Below, one piece after another: positions 50,820 through 60,518 of a DNA stretch of 64,000 bases; within the stretch, counting starts at the first letter, position 1; every line of letters begins with the position of its first letter. The stretch lies in contig JAGFIQ010000153.1 in the NCBI GenBank assembly GCA_024103495.1, forward strand, positions 24,396-88,395, read 5' to 3'. The notes under the pieces are model-generated. The model was not told where the DNA came from. It made no database searches and worked only from the letters and a program-made list of their open reading frames with translations. The DNA comes from Aridibacter famidurans. GTDB taxonomy: Bacteria; Acidobacteriota; Blastocatellia; Pyrinomonadales; Pyrinomonadaceae. The translations under genes and the position numbers were made by a program.

Positions 50820-50847
50820 CATCACTCATTACCCATCACTCATCACT
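50820..50847. repeat. four-unit heptamer array upstream of the PfkB gene
   Basis: Exactly four 7-nt units, CATCACT, CATTACC, CATCACT and CATCACT; the second again carries TTAC. It ends 73 nt before the ATG at 50921. Confidence 0.75.
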
Positions 50848-50920
50848 TGTTCGCCCCCTTTGCTTCCCCCTTCGCGACCTCTTATAATCTAGCTTTTTCC
50901 GCTACAGGAGATTTTTCTTT

Positions 50921-51859
50921 ATGTCTGTTACCGCAGTAGGGTCCGTGGCGTTCGATTCGCTCGAAACGCCGTTCGGCAAACGGGACAAGGTGCTTGGAGG
51001 CGCCGCAACCCATTTCTCTTTCTCGGCTAGCTTCTTTTCAAGCGTCAACGTCGTCGGTGTGGTCGGAGGCGATTTCGGCGACGACGAGTGGAAGCTCTTT
51101 AAGCATCATCACGTCAATACAGACGACATCGAGGTGATCGAGGACGGAAGGACTTTCTTCTGGAAGGGCCGGTACGAGTACGACATGAACACCGCCCACA
51201 CGCTCGATACCCAGCTCAATGTCTTTGAAACGTTCGACCCGAAGCTATCCGAGAATTCGAAGAACACGAAGCTCCTATTTCTCGCCAATATACTTCCGAA
51301 GCTCCAGAAACAGGTCCGCGAGCAGTCGAACGCCGAATTCGTCGCGATGGACACGATGAACTTCTGGATCGACTCGATGAAGGACGACGTCATCGAGACC
51401 GTGCGCGTGGTCGATTGCGTCATCATCAACGACGCCGAGGCCCGCCAGCTGGCGAGCGTCCCGAACGTCATAACCGCCGCAAAGGAGATCCTGAGCTGGG
51501 GCCCGAGGGCCGTCGTGATCAAACGAGGCGAGTACGGCGCGGCGCTGTTTACTGAAAACTCCTACTTCGCGATCCCCGCTTATCCGCTCGAGAGCGTTTT
51601 CGATCCGACCGGAGCGGGAGACACGTTCGCGGGCGGCTTTATGGGATATCTCGCAAGCCGCGACAAGATCGACAACGACGCGATGCGGCGTGCGATGATC
51701 TACGGCTCGGTAATGGCGTCATTCAATGTCGAAAAATTCGGAGCCGAGCGGATCAACGGCCTCGATTATCCCGAGATCAACGGCAGGTTCAGGGATTTCA
51801 AGCGGTTCACGCATTTCGAAGAGATCCCCTTCGAGCAGGCTACGACGGCGGGGCCCTGA
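50921..51859 (+). CDS. PfkB/ribokinase-family kinase
   Basis: 312 residues. The C-terminal PfkB signature DPTGAGDTFAGGFMGYL contains the catalytic Asp and anion hole, and the N-terminal Gly-Gly pair is GGAATHFSFSAS. It phosphorylates a sugar, nucleoside or related alcohol with ATP. Substrate specificity cannot be read; the vicinity of mtnP makes a nucleoside or methylthioribose-type substrate conceivable but unproven. It has a clear RBS (AGGAGA), and the upstream intergenic space is made of repeats. A terminator follows. Confidence 0.87.
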   Translation: MSVTAVGSVAFDSLETPFGKRDKVLGGAATHFSFSASFFSSVNVVGVVGGDFGDDEWKLFKHHHVNTDDIEVIEDGRTFFWKGRYEYDMNTAHTLDTQLNVFETFDPKLSENSKNTKLLFLANILPKLQKQVREQSNAEFVAMDTMNFWIDSMKDDVIETVRVVDCVIINDAEARQLASVPNVITAAKEILSWGPRAVVIKRGEYGAALFTENSYFAIPAYPLESVFDPTGAGDTFAGGFMGYLASRDKIDNDAMRRAMIYGSVMASFNVEKFGAERINGLDYPEINGRFRDFKRFTHFEEIPFEQATTAGP

Positions 51860-51879
51860 CCTCGCCGCACGCGCTTACG

Positions 51880-51902
51880 AGCCCGGTCCCGGCCGGGCTT
51901 TT
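51880..51902 (+). terminator. rho-independent terminator after the PfkB gene
   Basis: AGCCCGG (51880-51886) pairs with CCGGGCT (51893-51899), followed by TTTT. Confidence 0.7.
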
Positions 51903-51919
51903 CATTCCCCGGTATCAGG

Positions 51920-52720
51920 ATGGCAAGTGAAGTCGAAACGGCTGATACGGCGCCGGCGGCATCGGAAAGCGATTCCGGTCAGCTTTCTCCAAGGAATTAC
52001 TTCTTCCTTGTGGCGGCCCTGATCGCTTTGGTCTGCCTCTCCGTCGCGCTGGTTCTTGCATACGGTTCCGTCGCGATGACGAGCGGGCAGATCTGGTTCC
52101 TTTCCGGGTTCCTCGTGCTCTTTTCGGTCTTCAGCGTTTCGATAGTCGTCTGGATGGCACTTCGGCAGGCCCGCCAGCTGGCATTCGCGGCTCGGGACGG
52201 CGCTATAGACTGGCGAACGACTTCGCCTGAGAAACAGAAGCGAAGGCTTAACCTCGAAGTGCGCGAGCTTGGGGCGGTCCTGAAGCTCAACGAAAGCCAG
52301 CTTGCGGAACTCAGGGCGGCATACATCGTTGCGGAAGACCTCGCGTTGAGACGCGTCCAGAACGAATCGAGGGTCCCGCTGATGAGAAAGGTCACTCTCG
52401 GCGCAGCCGATTTCGACGCCGTGCTGATCGAGGGCGACCTTGTCATCTGTGTCTCGATGATCTTCCTTGTCCGGCCTTCGATACCGCAGGAAAAGATCAA
52501 CCGGCTCCTCCGCGAGGCGGCCATAGCGAGAAACGCTCTGGAGGAATTTCGTGAGGGCTCCCGGATCCGGCTGCTTCTCCTGCTTGTTACGCAGCTCGAT
52601 CAGAAGGACGAAGCGAAGCTCCGGTCGACGGTTGCGGACCTGTTCAAGGCGACGCCTGTGAACGTCGACATACGATGGATGGATTTTCAGAAGCTTCAGG
52701 GGATGTATTCCGACGAATGA
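51920..52720 (+). CDS. hypothetical membrane protein with two N-terminal helices
   Basis: 266 residues, not recognised. After a 25-residue acidic leader come two membrane helices (about 28-50 and 57-80; FFLVAALIALVCLSVALVLA and IWFLSGFLVLFSVFSVSIVV). A soluble region of about 185 residues follows (LGAVLKLNESQLAELRAAYI; RRVQNESRVPLMRKVTLGAA; DFDAVLIEGDLVICVSMIFL). The tail is helical and charged. Both termini are probably cytoplasmic. It sits 41 nt before fabI, so cotranscription is possible, but no function follows from this. Confidence 0.7.
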   Translation: MASEVETADTAPAASESDSGQLSPRNYFFLVAALIALVCLSVALVLAYGSVAMTSGQIWFLSGFLVLFSVFSVSIVVWMALRQARQLAFAARDGAIDWRTTSPEKQKRRLNLEVRELGAVLKLNESQLAELRAAYIVAEDLALRRVQNESRVPLMRKVTLGAADFDAVLIEGDLVICVSMIFLVRPSIPQEKINRLLREAAIARNALEEFREGSRIRLLLLLVTQLDQKDEAKLRSTVADLFKATPVNVDIRWMDFQKLQGMYSDE

Positions 52721-52761
52721 CCCGGATCAGCCGGAGATCATAAGAACGAGAGGAGATAAAG

Positions 52762-53523
52762 ATGCTCAAAGACAAGATCGGCCTGGTCCTCGGCGTGGCT
52801 AACAAGCGCTCGATCGCGTGGGCGTGCGCCGAATCGTGCATCGAACACGGTGCGAAGATCGCATTCACTTACCAGGGCGAGAGGCTCCAGCGTAACGTTG
52901 AAAAGGTTACAGCAGAACTGGACGACCCGCTGCTTCTGCCGTGCGACGTGACGAACCAGGCGGAGGTCGACGCGGCATTTGAAGCGATCGACAAGAAGTT
53001 CGGGCGGCTCGATTTCGTGATCCATTCGATCGCCTTCGCTCCGCGCGAGGCGCTCGAGGGCGAGTTCGTCGCGACGACCCGCGACGCTTTCCTGACCGCT
53101 ATGGAGATAAGCGCCTATTCACTGACGCAGATCGCTCGCGCCGCTCAGCCGTTGATGAAGGACGGCGGAAGCATCGTCACGATGAGTTATTACGGAGCTG
53201 AAAAGGTCGTCCAGAACTACAACGTGATGGGCGTCGCGAAATCTGCGCTCGAGTCTTCTACAAGGTACCTCGCGAACGATCTCGGCCCGCACGGGATCCG
53301 TGTAAACGCGATCAGTGCTGGTCCGCTCAACACGCTTTCGGCTCGCGGCGTGAAAGACCTTGGCGGATTCCTGAGACACGTCGAAGAGCGGTCTCCGCTG
53401 CGAAGAAATATCGAGGCGCGCGAGGTCGGCGATACGGCGTTGTTCCTCGTCAGCGGGCTGTCTTCGGGGATCACCGGCGAGACTATCTACGTCGATTGCG
53501 GATATAACATAATGGGAGTCTGA
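52762..53523 (+). CDS. fabI: enoyl-[acyl-carrier-protein] reductase (NADH)
   Basis: 253 residues. FabI-type short-chain dehydrogenase with the divergent nucleotide motif GLVLGVANKRSIAWA, the active-site Tyr-x6-Lys as YNVMGVAKSALE, SYYGAEKVVQNY, and ISAGPLNTLSARGV. It performs the last reduction in each fatty-acid elongation cycle. Length and motifs are canonical. It has an AGGAG RBS. Confidence 0.95.
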   Translation: MLKDKIGLVLGVANKRSIAWACAESCIEHGAKIAFTYQGERLQRNVEKVTAELDDPLLLPCDVTNQAEVDAAFEAIDKKFGRLDFVIHSIAFAPREALEGEFVATTRDAFLTAMEISAYSLTQIARAAQPLMKDGGSIVTMSYYGAEKVVQNYNVMGVAKSALESSTRYLANDLGPHGIRVNAISAGPLNTLSARGVKDLGGFLRHVEERSPLRRNIEAREVGDTALFLVSGLSSGITGETIYVDCGYNIMGV

Positions 53524-53546
53524 GGGACGGCCGGGAGAAGTGTTTA

Positions 53547-54335
53547 ATGGCTGACAGCAACAGAAAGAAAGGCCGCAGGATACGGCACAAGACGCTTGAG
53601 GAGCCGGCGACCGTCGCCGAAGCGAAAGAACAGAAGGCACTTGTCTGGCATGTGACGGAGGACGAGGCTTTGCTTCGTTCGCCGGAGCCGAGTGACCAGT
53701 TCAAGAGCTCGGATTCGTGGCGTGTGTTCAGGATAATGAGCGAGTTCGTCGACGGATTCGACGCGCTGGCGACGATCACGAGGGGGGTATCGATCTTCGG
53801 TTCCGCCCGCACACCTGAGGACAACGAGTACTACAAGGCAGCACAGGAAACGGGACGCCTCCTGGCCGAGGCCGATTTCGAGGTCATAACAGGCGGCGGT
53901 CCCGGAATTATGGAAGCTGCGAACCGAGGCGCCCACGAGGCGGGAGGCGTGTCGGTCGGATGCAACATCGAGCTCCCGTTCGAGCAGATCCCGAATCCGT
54001 ACCAGAGCCACGAACTGACGTTCAAGTACTTCATGGTCCGCAAGACGATGTTCATCAAGTACTCGAACGCATATGTGATCTTTCCCGGCGGATTTGGGAC
54101 GATGGACGAGATCTTCGAGGCGCTTACGCTGATCCAGACCAGGAAGATCAGGAACTTCCCCGTGGTGATGTTCGGCTCTTCTTACTGGAAGGGAATGCTT
54201 TCGTGGATACAATCGACAATGCTCTCCGAGAAGAACATCAATCCCGAGGACCTGGGCCTGATGTATCTTACCGACTCGCCGGAAGACGCTGTGAACTTCA
54301 TCATCGACTGCTGTACTGAGAACGGGAACGGTTGA
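53547..54335 (+). CDS. LOG-family protein (TIGR00730 type)
   Basis: 262 residues. The LOG/lysine-decarboxylase-like Rossmann fold is shown by SIFGSARTPEDNEYYKAA, VITGGGPGIMEAANRGAHEA and the family motif PGGFGTMDEIFEALTLIQT. Related enzymes hydrolyse cytokinin or nucleoside 5'-monophosphates to free base and ribose-phosphate. The N-terminal 65 residues are charged and specific to this longer subgroup. Its stop begins a 9-nt repeat array. Confidence 0.9.
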   Translation: MADSNRKKGRRIRHKTLEEPATVAEAKEQKALVWHVTEDEALLRSPEPSDQFKSSDSWRVFRIMSEFVDGFDALATITRGVSIFGSARTPEDNEYYKAAQETGRLLAEADFEVITGGGPGIMEAANRGAHEAGGVSVGCNIELPFEQIPNPYQSHELTFKYFMVRKTMFIKYSNAYVIFPGGFGTMDEIFEALTLIQTRKIRNFPVVMFGSSYWKGMLSWIQSTMLSEKNINPEDLGLMYLTDSPEDAVNFIIDCCTENGNG

Positions 54336-54362
54336 CAGAGTTTGGTGGGTTTGCCGGGTTGG
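54336..54362. repeat. nonamer array starting at the LOG gene stop
   Basis: CAGAGTTTG, GTGGGTTTG and CCGGGTTGG: three 9-nt units directly after TGA. Confidence 0.6.
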
Positions 54363-54375
54363 CTTAGTGTCGAAT

Positions 54376-54458
54376 GTGTCGGTAGCCCGACCGTCAGGGA
54401 GGGCGTATATCAGGGACGTTAAAGATCACGCCCTCCCTGACGGTCGGGCTACCGACAC
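54376..54458. repeat. perfect 31-bp inverted repeat (family B palindrome)
   Basis: Arms 54376-54406 and 54428-54458 are exact inverse complements, separated by 21 nt. The left arm starts GTGTCGGTAGCCCGACC and ends GGAGGGCGT. It lies between the LOG and cutA genes. It resembles a MITE-like or attenuator structure; related half-sites occur at 28818, 35395 and 54903. Confidence 0.9.
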
Positions 54459-54493
54459 CGATTGCAGACTTAAAGGAAACGCAGGCGTCTTAA

Positions 54494-54808
54494 ATGCTCA
54501 TCGTCTTCACTACAACACCCGATCGCAGAGAGGCGGAATCGCTTGCCGAGGCGATCGTCAACGAAAGGCTCGCGGCCTGCGTTCAGGTACTGCCTGAAAT
54601 GACTTCGTTTTATTTCTGGGAAGGCAAGGTGCAGAAGGAGCCCGAGCATCTGCTCCTAATCAAAACCCTGGAATCTTCGTATGACGCTCTCGAGGCATTC
54701 ATTCTTGAAAACCACAGTTACGATGAACCGGAGATCGTGGCGACGAAGGCTTCTGAGGTTTCTGAAGGGTATCTGAAATGGCTTGAGGGATATGTAGGCC
54801 AGCCTTGA
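54494..54808 (+). CDS. cutA: CutA divalent-cation tolerance protein
   Basis: 104 residues, canonical CutA1: IVFTTTPDRREAESLAEAIV, ERLAACVQVLPEMTSFYFWE, KVQKEPEHLLLIKTLESSYD and HSYDEPEIVATKASEVSEGY. It is a trimeric ferredoxin-like fold, linked to metal tolerance but with an uncertain molecular role. It is monocistronic and bracketed by palindromic repeats. Confidence 0.95.
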   Translation: MLIVFTTTPDRREAESLAEAIVNERLAACVQVLPEMTSFYFWEGKVQKEPEHLLLIKTLESSYDALEAFILENHSYDEPEIVATKASEVSEGYLKWLEGYVGQP

Positions 54809-55184
54809 TGTTCCGGGCAAGCAAGGCAGGATCTACGGAGTGTCGAGTTTGCCGGGTTCCGAATTCTGAACCTCGAACTTCGATCGGAGAGATCCGTACC
54901 GCTTGCGGTAGCCCTCTCTTACGGTCGGGCTTCTGACACGCGCGCGATAGGCGCCAGCTTGTCACCCTGGACCGCGGGCGTCCTCGCCCGCACGATCCGC
55001 GCTTTCGCGCGGCGGAAAATGATGTTCGCGGTAACTCCGCAGCCCGCAGGGCTGCTCTAAACGGGGCGCAAAGTGCTGCTCCAAACGTGTGGCGTAGTGT
55101 GCACTGATTCAGCCGGGCTTCGCCCGCCTAATGCAGCACAAAGCGCTGCTCTAAACGGGGCCCAAAGGGCTACTCTAAAAGTAA
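54809..55184. repeat. repeat-filled intergenic region: family B half element and family A copies
   Basis: No gene. At 54857-54940 lies a diverged family B half (GCGGTAGCCCTCTC to GGCTTCTGACACG). At 54957-55066 lies an inverted family A element (CCAGCTTGTC, a GCGCTTTCGCGC hairpin, GTTCGCGGTAACTCCGC, GCAGCCC-GCA-GGGCTGC, CTAAACGG). A shorter family A unit is at 55133-55160. Several CTAAACGGGG or related tails repeat between them. Confidence 0.7.
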
Positions 55185-55211
55185 CTCGGCAAACTCTGAA
55201 AACTCACCCAA
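55185..55211. repeat. nonamer array at the M48 peptidase stop
   Basis: Read on the minus strand, three 9-nt units ending in GAG (TTGGGTGAG, TTTTCAGAG, TTTGCCGAG) follow the TAG stop at once. Confidence 0.6.
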
Positions 55212-56198
55212 CTATTTCGCGTCCATCAATTCCTTGTACTGTCCGCTTTCGACCCACTGAAGGATCTCCGAAACGCGCCAGATCGGGAACGGGTGCGTCA
55301 ACCCGGCGTTGATGATGTCCGCCCAGAACTTGTCCAGCATCTTCTCGTCGTAATCCTTCTGGAAATCGCGCGCCTGCTGTAGGAACAGGTCGTAATCGAT
55401 CTTCGACGCGAGCGTGCCTCCCGCCAGCTTCATCATCGTCTTCCCGATCACGTGCGGGTCCTGCGTCACGAGCAGCGCCGCGCGGTCGCAGGAAAGCTCG
55501 GCCCTTCGCATCCAAGCGAGCAGGGCTCCGCGCATCGTCGCCGTTAGTAGTTCCTTGATGATGCCCGCGATCGGGAGCGAAGCAAGCGGGATCGTCGCGA
55601 CGGCGAGTATCAGCTGTGCCGCTGTCAGATAAAGCACGTGCTCGGCGTGGATGTGGCCGACCTCGTGCGCGATGACCGCGAGCGTTTCCTCGTCGTTCAA
55701 ACGCTCGATCAGTCCCGAATGAAGCACTATGATCGGTTTGTCGACTCCGCCGGTGAAGGCGTTGACGATCGGGTTCTGCTGGATGTAAAGGTCCGGCATC
55801 TCGACCCCGAGCGTCGTGCACGCGATCTGAAGCTTCGCGTGCAGGTCTGGACACTGCTTGGGCGTTACCTTCACGGCGCTCGCCATGAACGTCACACGGA
55901 TCGCCTTTTCGCCCGTCACTTTGAGCAGCTGCTTCAGGGCCGAATCGATCCCCGGGATCGCCCTCAGAGCCGCAAGCGCTTTGCTGTCAGCAGGATGCAC
56001 GTAATCGTGCTTCAACAGGTCGGCGAATTTCTTGTGATATTCGTTCGAAAGCGGAAGCTTGCACTTGCCGCAGTTCGCTTGCCCGTTCTTGTAGTCCTCG
56101 CGGACCGCGTTCGTCTGTCCGCAGTATCTGCAGCGGACCTTTTTGCTTTTGGCGATCGCGGCCGGTTCGTCGGCGTCGCCCGATTTCTTCTTTGCCAT
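55212..56198 (-). CDS. M48-family zinc metalloprotease with N-terminal zinc ribbon
   Basis: 328 residues. An N-terminal C-x2-C-x16-C-x2-C zinc ribbon (Cys23, 26, 43, 46; RCRYCGQ, NCGKCKLPL) precedes the peptidase. The active-site HExxH is H178-E-V-G-H182 in VIAHEVGHIHAEH, with the third ligand Glu expected near RAELSCDRAAL (about 235-245). Two hydrophobic segments follow HExxH (LILAVATIPLASLPIAGII). It is a HtpX/Ste24-like membrane protease in quality control, but without the usual four-helix N-terminus. It lies downstream of an RlmD-like gene on the same strand. Confidence 0.88.
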   Translation of the reverse strand: MAKKKSGDADEPAAIAKSKKVRCRYCGQTNAVREDYKNGQANCGKCKLPLSNEYHKKFADLLKHDYVHPADSKALAALRAIPGIDSALKQLLKVTGEKAIRVTFMASAVKVTPKQCPDLHAKLQIACTTLGVEMPDLYIQQNPIVNAFTGGVDKPIIVLHSGLIERLNDEETLAVIAHEVGHIHAEHVLYLTAAQLILAVATIPLASLPIAGIIKELLTATMRGALLAWMRRAELSCDRAALLVTQDPHVIGKTMMKLAGGTLASKIDYDLFLQQARDFQKDYDEKMLDKFWADIINAGLTHPFPIWRVSEILQWVESGQYKELMDAK

Positions 56199-56279
56199 AA
56201 TGAAAGTCTACTAATCCGATCGTAGCTTGTTCAAACTGCCTGAGCGTCGAAGGTTTAACGGTTCGGCGCCTTCAAAGGT

Positions 56280-57473
56280 TCAAACGGCGCGCGCAAGCCT
56301 TACCACCGCTTCGACGTGATGCGTCTGCGGAAAAAGATCAAGCGCCGTGAAACTCCCGATGCTATATCCGCTGTCGATGAGAATTCGGATGTCGCGCGCC
56401 AGTGTCGAGGGGTTGCAGGAGACGTAGGTGACGAATCGCGGAGCAGCCTCGGCGATCATTCTCAGCGCCGATCCCTTCACGCCGCTCCGGGGCGGATCGA
56501 CGACGATAAGGTCCGCGGCCGCGGCCTCTTCTTTCCTGTCTCCGAGGAACTTGCGGACCCTGGAATTGACAAACTCGGCATTCTGAACGCCGTTGACCAG
56601 AGCGTTCTTTTCCGCGAACCAGAAAGACCCCTCAGCGCTTTCGACCCCGATCACCTTCCCGAAACGCTCGGCGAGCGGAATGGTGAAAAGCCCTATTCCG
56701 CAGTAAAGATCGATAGCAAGCTTGCCGGAGCTTCCTTCGGTTGCGGCCTCTATAAGAGGCCCGATCATAAAACTGTTGGCCTGGAAGAATGAGCGGGCGT
56801 CGAACGAGAACTTTCGACCTGCGGCATCGAAAACGAGCTCGTCGACCGGTTCAAAAGCGTCGGCCGAATAAATGCTCGCAGTCCCGCCGGAGAATCCCGC
56901 TTCGATGTCGAGAGTACCTTCGGCGTCCTCGGGCCAGTCGAACGTCGATCTGATCCGCTTCACCGTCCCGTCGAGGCCCGGGACCAGCACCGCGCACGTT
57001 TCCGCCTCGATCACGTCGTGCGACTGGCGCCTGAAAAAGCCTATCCGCTTCGTTTTCGGGTCGGCGTGTACCTGTGTGCGGATCCTATAACCGAATGGTT
57101 CGGGACACGGAACGATCTGTATCTCGACCTCGTCGCCGAGTTTCGCGATCCGTTTGAGGCAATCGCGGATGATCCCGATCTTCGCCGCGAGCTGTGCCTC
57201 GTAGGACATCTGCTGAAAATCGCATCCGCCGCACTCCCCGAAATAAGGGCAGGGCGGCTGGACGCGCTCGGGTGACGGTTCGAGGATCTCGACGATCCCG
57301 GCGAACGCGGTCCTTCCTTTCGATTCGGCTATCTCGACGAGAAGCCTGTCTCCGGGGACGGATAGAGGGACGAATAGTGTGAGCTCCTCGGCGAACGCGA
57401 GTCCCAGCCCGTTCGGGATGATCTTGACGACCTCGACCTCGAGCCTGTCGCCTGGTGAATATACGGGGCTCAA
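56280..57473 (-). CDS. 23S rRNA (uracil-5-)-methyltransferase, RlmD/RlmCD-like
   Basis: 397 residues. An N-terminal TRAM domain (GDRLEVEVVKIIPNGLGLAF) is followed by a [4Fe-4S] cysteine set (CPYFGECGGCDF, with a fourth Cys in ETCAVL). The SAM-binding methyltransferase has LAIDLYCGIGLFTIPLA, VVDPPRSGVKG, and catalytic Cys in TYVSCNPSTLARDI. It methylates C5 of a uridine in 23S rRNA. RlmD versus RlmC/RlmCD specificity cannot be resolved from sequence alone. It overlaps the preceding small membrane gene by 4 nt. Confidence 0.92.
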   Translation of the reverse strand: MSPVYSPGDRLEVEVVKIIPNGLGLAFAEELTLFVPLSVPGDRLLVEIAESKGRTAFAGIVEILEPSPERVQPPCPYFGECGGCDFQQMSYEAQLAAKIGIIRDCLKRIAKLGDEVEIQIVPCPEPFGYRIRTQVHADPKTKRIGFFRRQSHDVIEAETCAVLVPGLDGTVKRIRSTFDWPEDAEGTLDIEAGFSGGTASIYSADAFEPVDELVFDAAGRKFSFDARSFFQANSFMIGPLIEAATEGSSGKLAIDLYCGIGLFTIPLAERFGKVIGVESAEGSFWFAEKNALVNGVQNAEFVNSRVRKFLGDRKEEAAAADLIVVDPPRSGVKGSALRMIAEAAPRFVTYVSCNPSTLARDIRILIDSGYSIGSFTALDLFPQTHHVEAVVRLARAV

Positions 57474-57793
57474 GGGATCTGCTCCACCTCGATCTCGATG
57501 CCTCCGGCGAGAGCCGCGAAAAGATTGTAGATCAGCGCGCCGAGCGCGCCTCCGATGATCCCCATCACGGCGTAACCGACCGGGATTCCGATCATCAGGA
57601 TTATCCCCATCACGACGCCGCCTCCGCCGACCGCGAGAGCTTCGTTCCCGCCTATGCTCGCTCCGACGAGCGAAAATACGATAACGATCAGCCCGTACGG
57701 AATACCCAGCAGAAGACCTATGATCAGCGCCATGATCCCGTACATCTTTGCGACCGACCAGATCCCGAGTTTCTTGATCCTCAGCTTGTTCAT
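57470..57793 (-). CDS. small hydrophobic glycine-rich membrane protein
   Basis: 107 residues with about three membrane segments (GIMALIIGLLLGIPYGLIVI; VVMGIILMIGIPVGYAVMGI; GALGALIYNLFAALAGG) and frequent GxxxG motifs. Similar short proteins in Acidobacteriota and Planctomycetota are uncharacterised. Its stop overlaps the RlmD-like start by 4 nt (translational coupling). Confidence 0.75.
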   Translation of the reverse strand: MNKLRIKKLGIWSVAKMYGIMALIIGLLLGIPYGLIVIVFSLVGASIGGNEALAVGGGGVVMGIILMIGIPVGYAVMGIIGGALGALIYNLFAALAGGIEIEVEQIP

Positions 57794-57814
57794 TCTCCCT
57801 CCTCTAATTCCAAG

Positions 57815-58507
57815 TCAAAGCCGTAACGATCCGAGTCCCGGGATTCCCGAGGCTCGCCTCAATTCCTTCTTTACGATCAATTCAGTGGTTCTTTCGAGCA
57901 CGTCCTTATCCATCAGCGAAGCTCGCTCACCCAGCTCCCAAAGCGCCGATTCGCGAATTCGCCGGATCTCTTTCCCGTCCGCCGAAGTAAGCAGCGCGTC
58001 GTCGATCACAGAATCCAGACGATCAAGCTCAGCCTCCGGGTCCGCCGGCTCACCGGAAGGGTCCTGCAACTCCTCGATCGCTCGCCTTGCTTTGGCGACC
58101 GCGTTTCCGATCTCACCTTCGAATTCGCCCTCGAGTGCCCGAAGCTGTTCCGAAAGTCCGGAAAGCCTTTCGCCGGCCGTCTCTTCCTGCGAGGCTTCAT
58201 CCGGCGATCCGGTTTCCGGCTCGTTGCCGCCTTCCGGCGCTCCGACCATCGATTCCTTCCACGTACGGTACCTGGCTTCAACCGCGTCCTTGCAGTAGGT
58301 GAGCGTCCGTATCGAGCCTGCGCGTTTCGGATCGGCCTCGAGCTGATCGAAGAGCTCATCGATCGTCGAAAGCACGATCTTCAGGGGAATTCCCTCTTTC
58401 TCCCACGATTCGATCAGCGCCCAGTCGACGGGGCTGAGCAGAAGATTCCTGCCTCGTCGGCGCACGAAGGCCGATTCGATCTCGCTGAAGTAATTGAAAT
58501 GGTTCAA
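57815..58507 (-). CDS. hypothetical protein, 230 residues, helical
   Basis: Not recognised. It is soluble and acidic. The N-terminal half (FSEIESAFVRRRGRNLLLSP; VDWALIESWEKEGIPLKIVL) looks like a small helical domain that could bind nucleic acid or protein. The middle is a Pro/Glu/Gly-rich linker (about 90-120), and the C-terminal half is coiled-coil-like (LSEQLRALEGEFEGEIGNAV). There is no signal peptide. It is in a same-strand group with an 87-residue protein upstream and a small membrane protein downstream. Confidence 0.65.
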   Translation of the reverse strand: MNHFNYFSEIESAFVRRRGRNLLLSPVDWALIESWEKEGIPLKIVLSTIDELFDQLEADPKRAGSIRTLTYCKDAVEARYRTWKESMVGAPEGGNEPETGSPDEASQEETAGERLSGLSEQLRALEGEFEGEIGNAVAKARRAIEELQDPSGEPADPEAELDRLDSVIDDALLTSADGKEIRRIRESALWELGERASLMDKDVLERTTELIVKKELRRASGIPGLGSLRL

Positions 58508-58549
58508 GTTGGAGCGCTGGATACGCTGTGAGAGGCCTTTCCGGGCCGG

Positions 58550-58813
58550 TCAGTCATCGACCCTTATCTTCATTCGGCGAAGCGTCCTTCGGTCTTCTTC
58601 GGTGAGTTCCAGCTCGACGGCATCCGGAGTTTCCTCGATCGGTTCTTCGACCTCTTGAAGGCGGATCTCCAGTTTCACGTTCAAGTCTGCCTCGTAGCCC
58701 AGCCGGCGTAGATGTTCGAGCGCGTCCGCGACTATCGGCGACTTCTCGATCGCCGTATTGATCGCGTCGCCAAGCTCCTGGACGGCCTTGTTCTGCTTCT
58801 CGTGCAAACCCAT
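58550..58813 (-). CDS. small hypothetical protein, 87 residues
   Basis: Not recognised. The N-terminal helix (KQNKAVQELGDAINTAIEKS) and the repeated acidic stretch near the C-terminus (EEPIEETPDAVELELTEEDR) suggest a small soluble protein. It heads the minus-strand group 58813-55212. The strand opposite encodes nothing plausible. Confidence 0.6.
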   Translation of the reverse strand: MGLHEKQNKAVQELGDAINTAIEKSPIVADALEHLRRLGYEADLNVKLEIRLQEVEEPIEETPDAVELELTEEDRRTLRRMKIRVDD

Positions 58814-58925
58814 CTTTCGTTTCCATAGAATTTACGTCAGAGTGAGGGATTAGTCAAAGTTTTTGTCCTCACCTGCCGCTCCGCCTTGGCTTATGCCAAA
58901 CGGCCGATTCTGCTAATCTGTGCCT

Positions 58926-60512
<1,587 letters not shown>

Positions 60513-60518
<6 letters not shown>

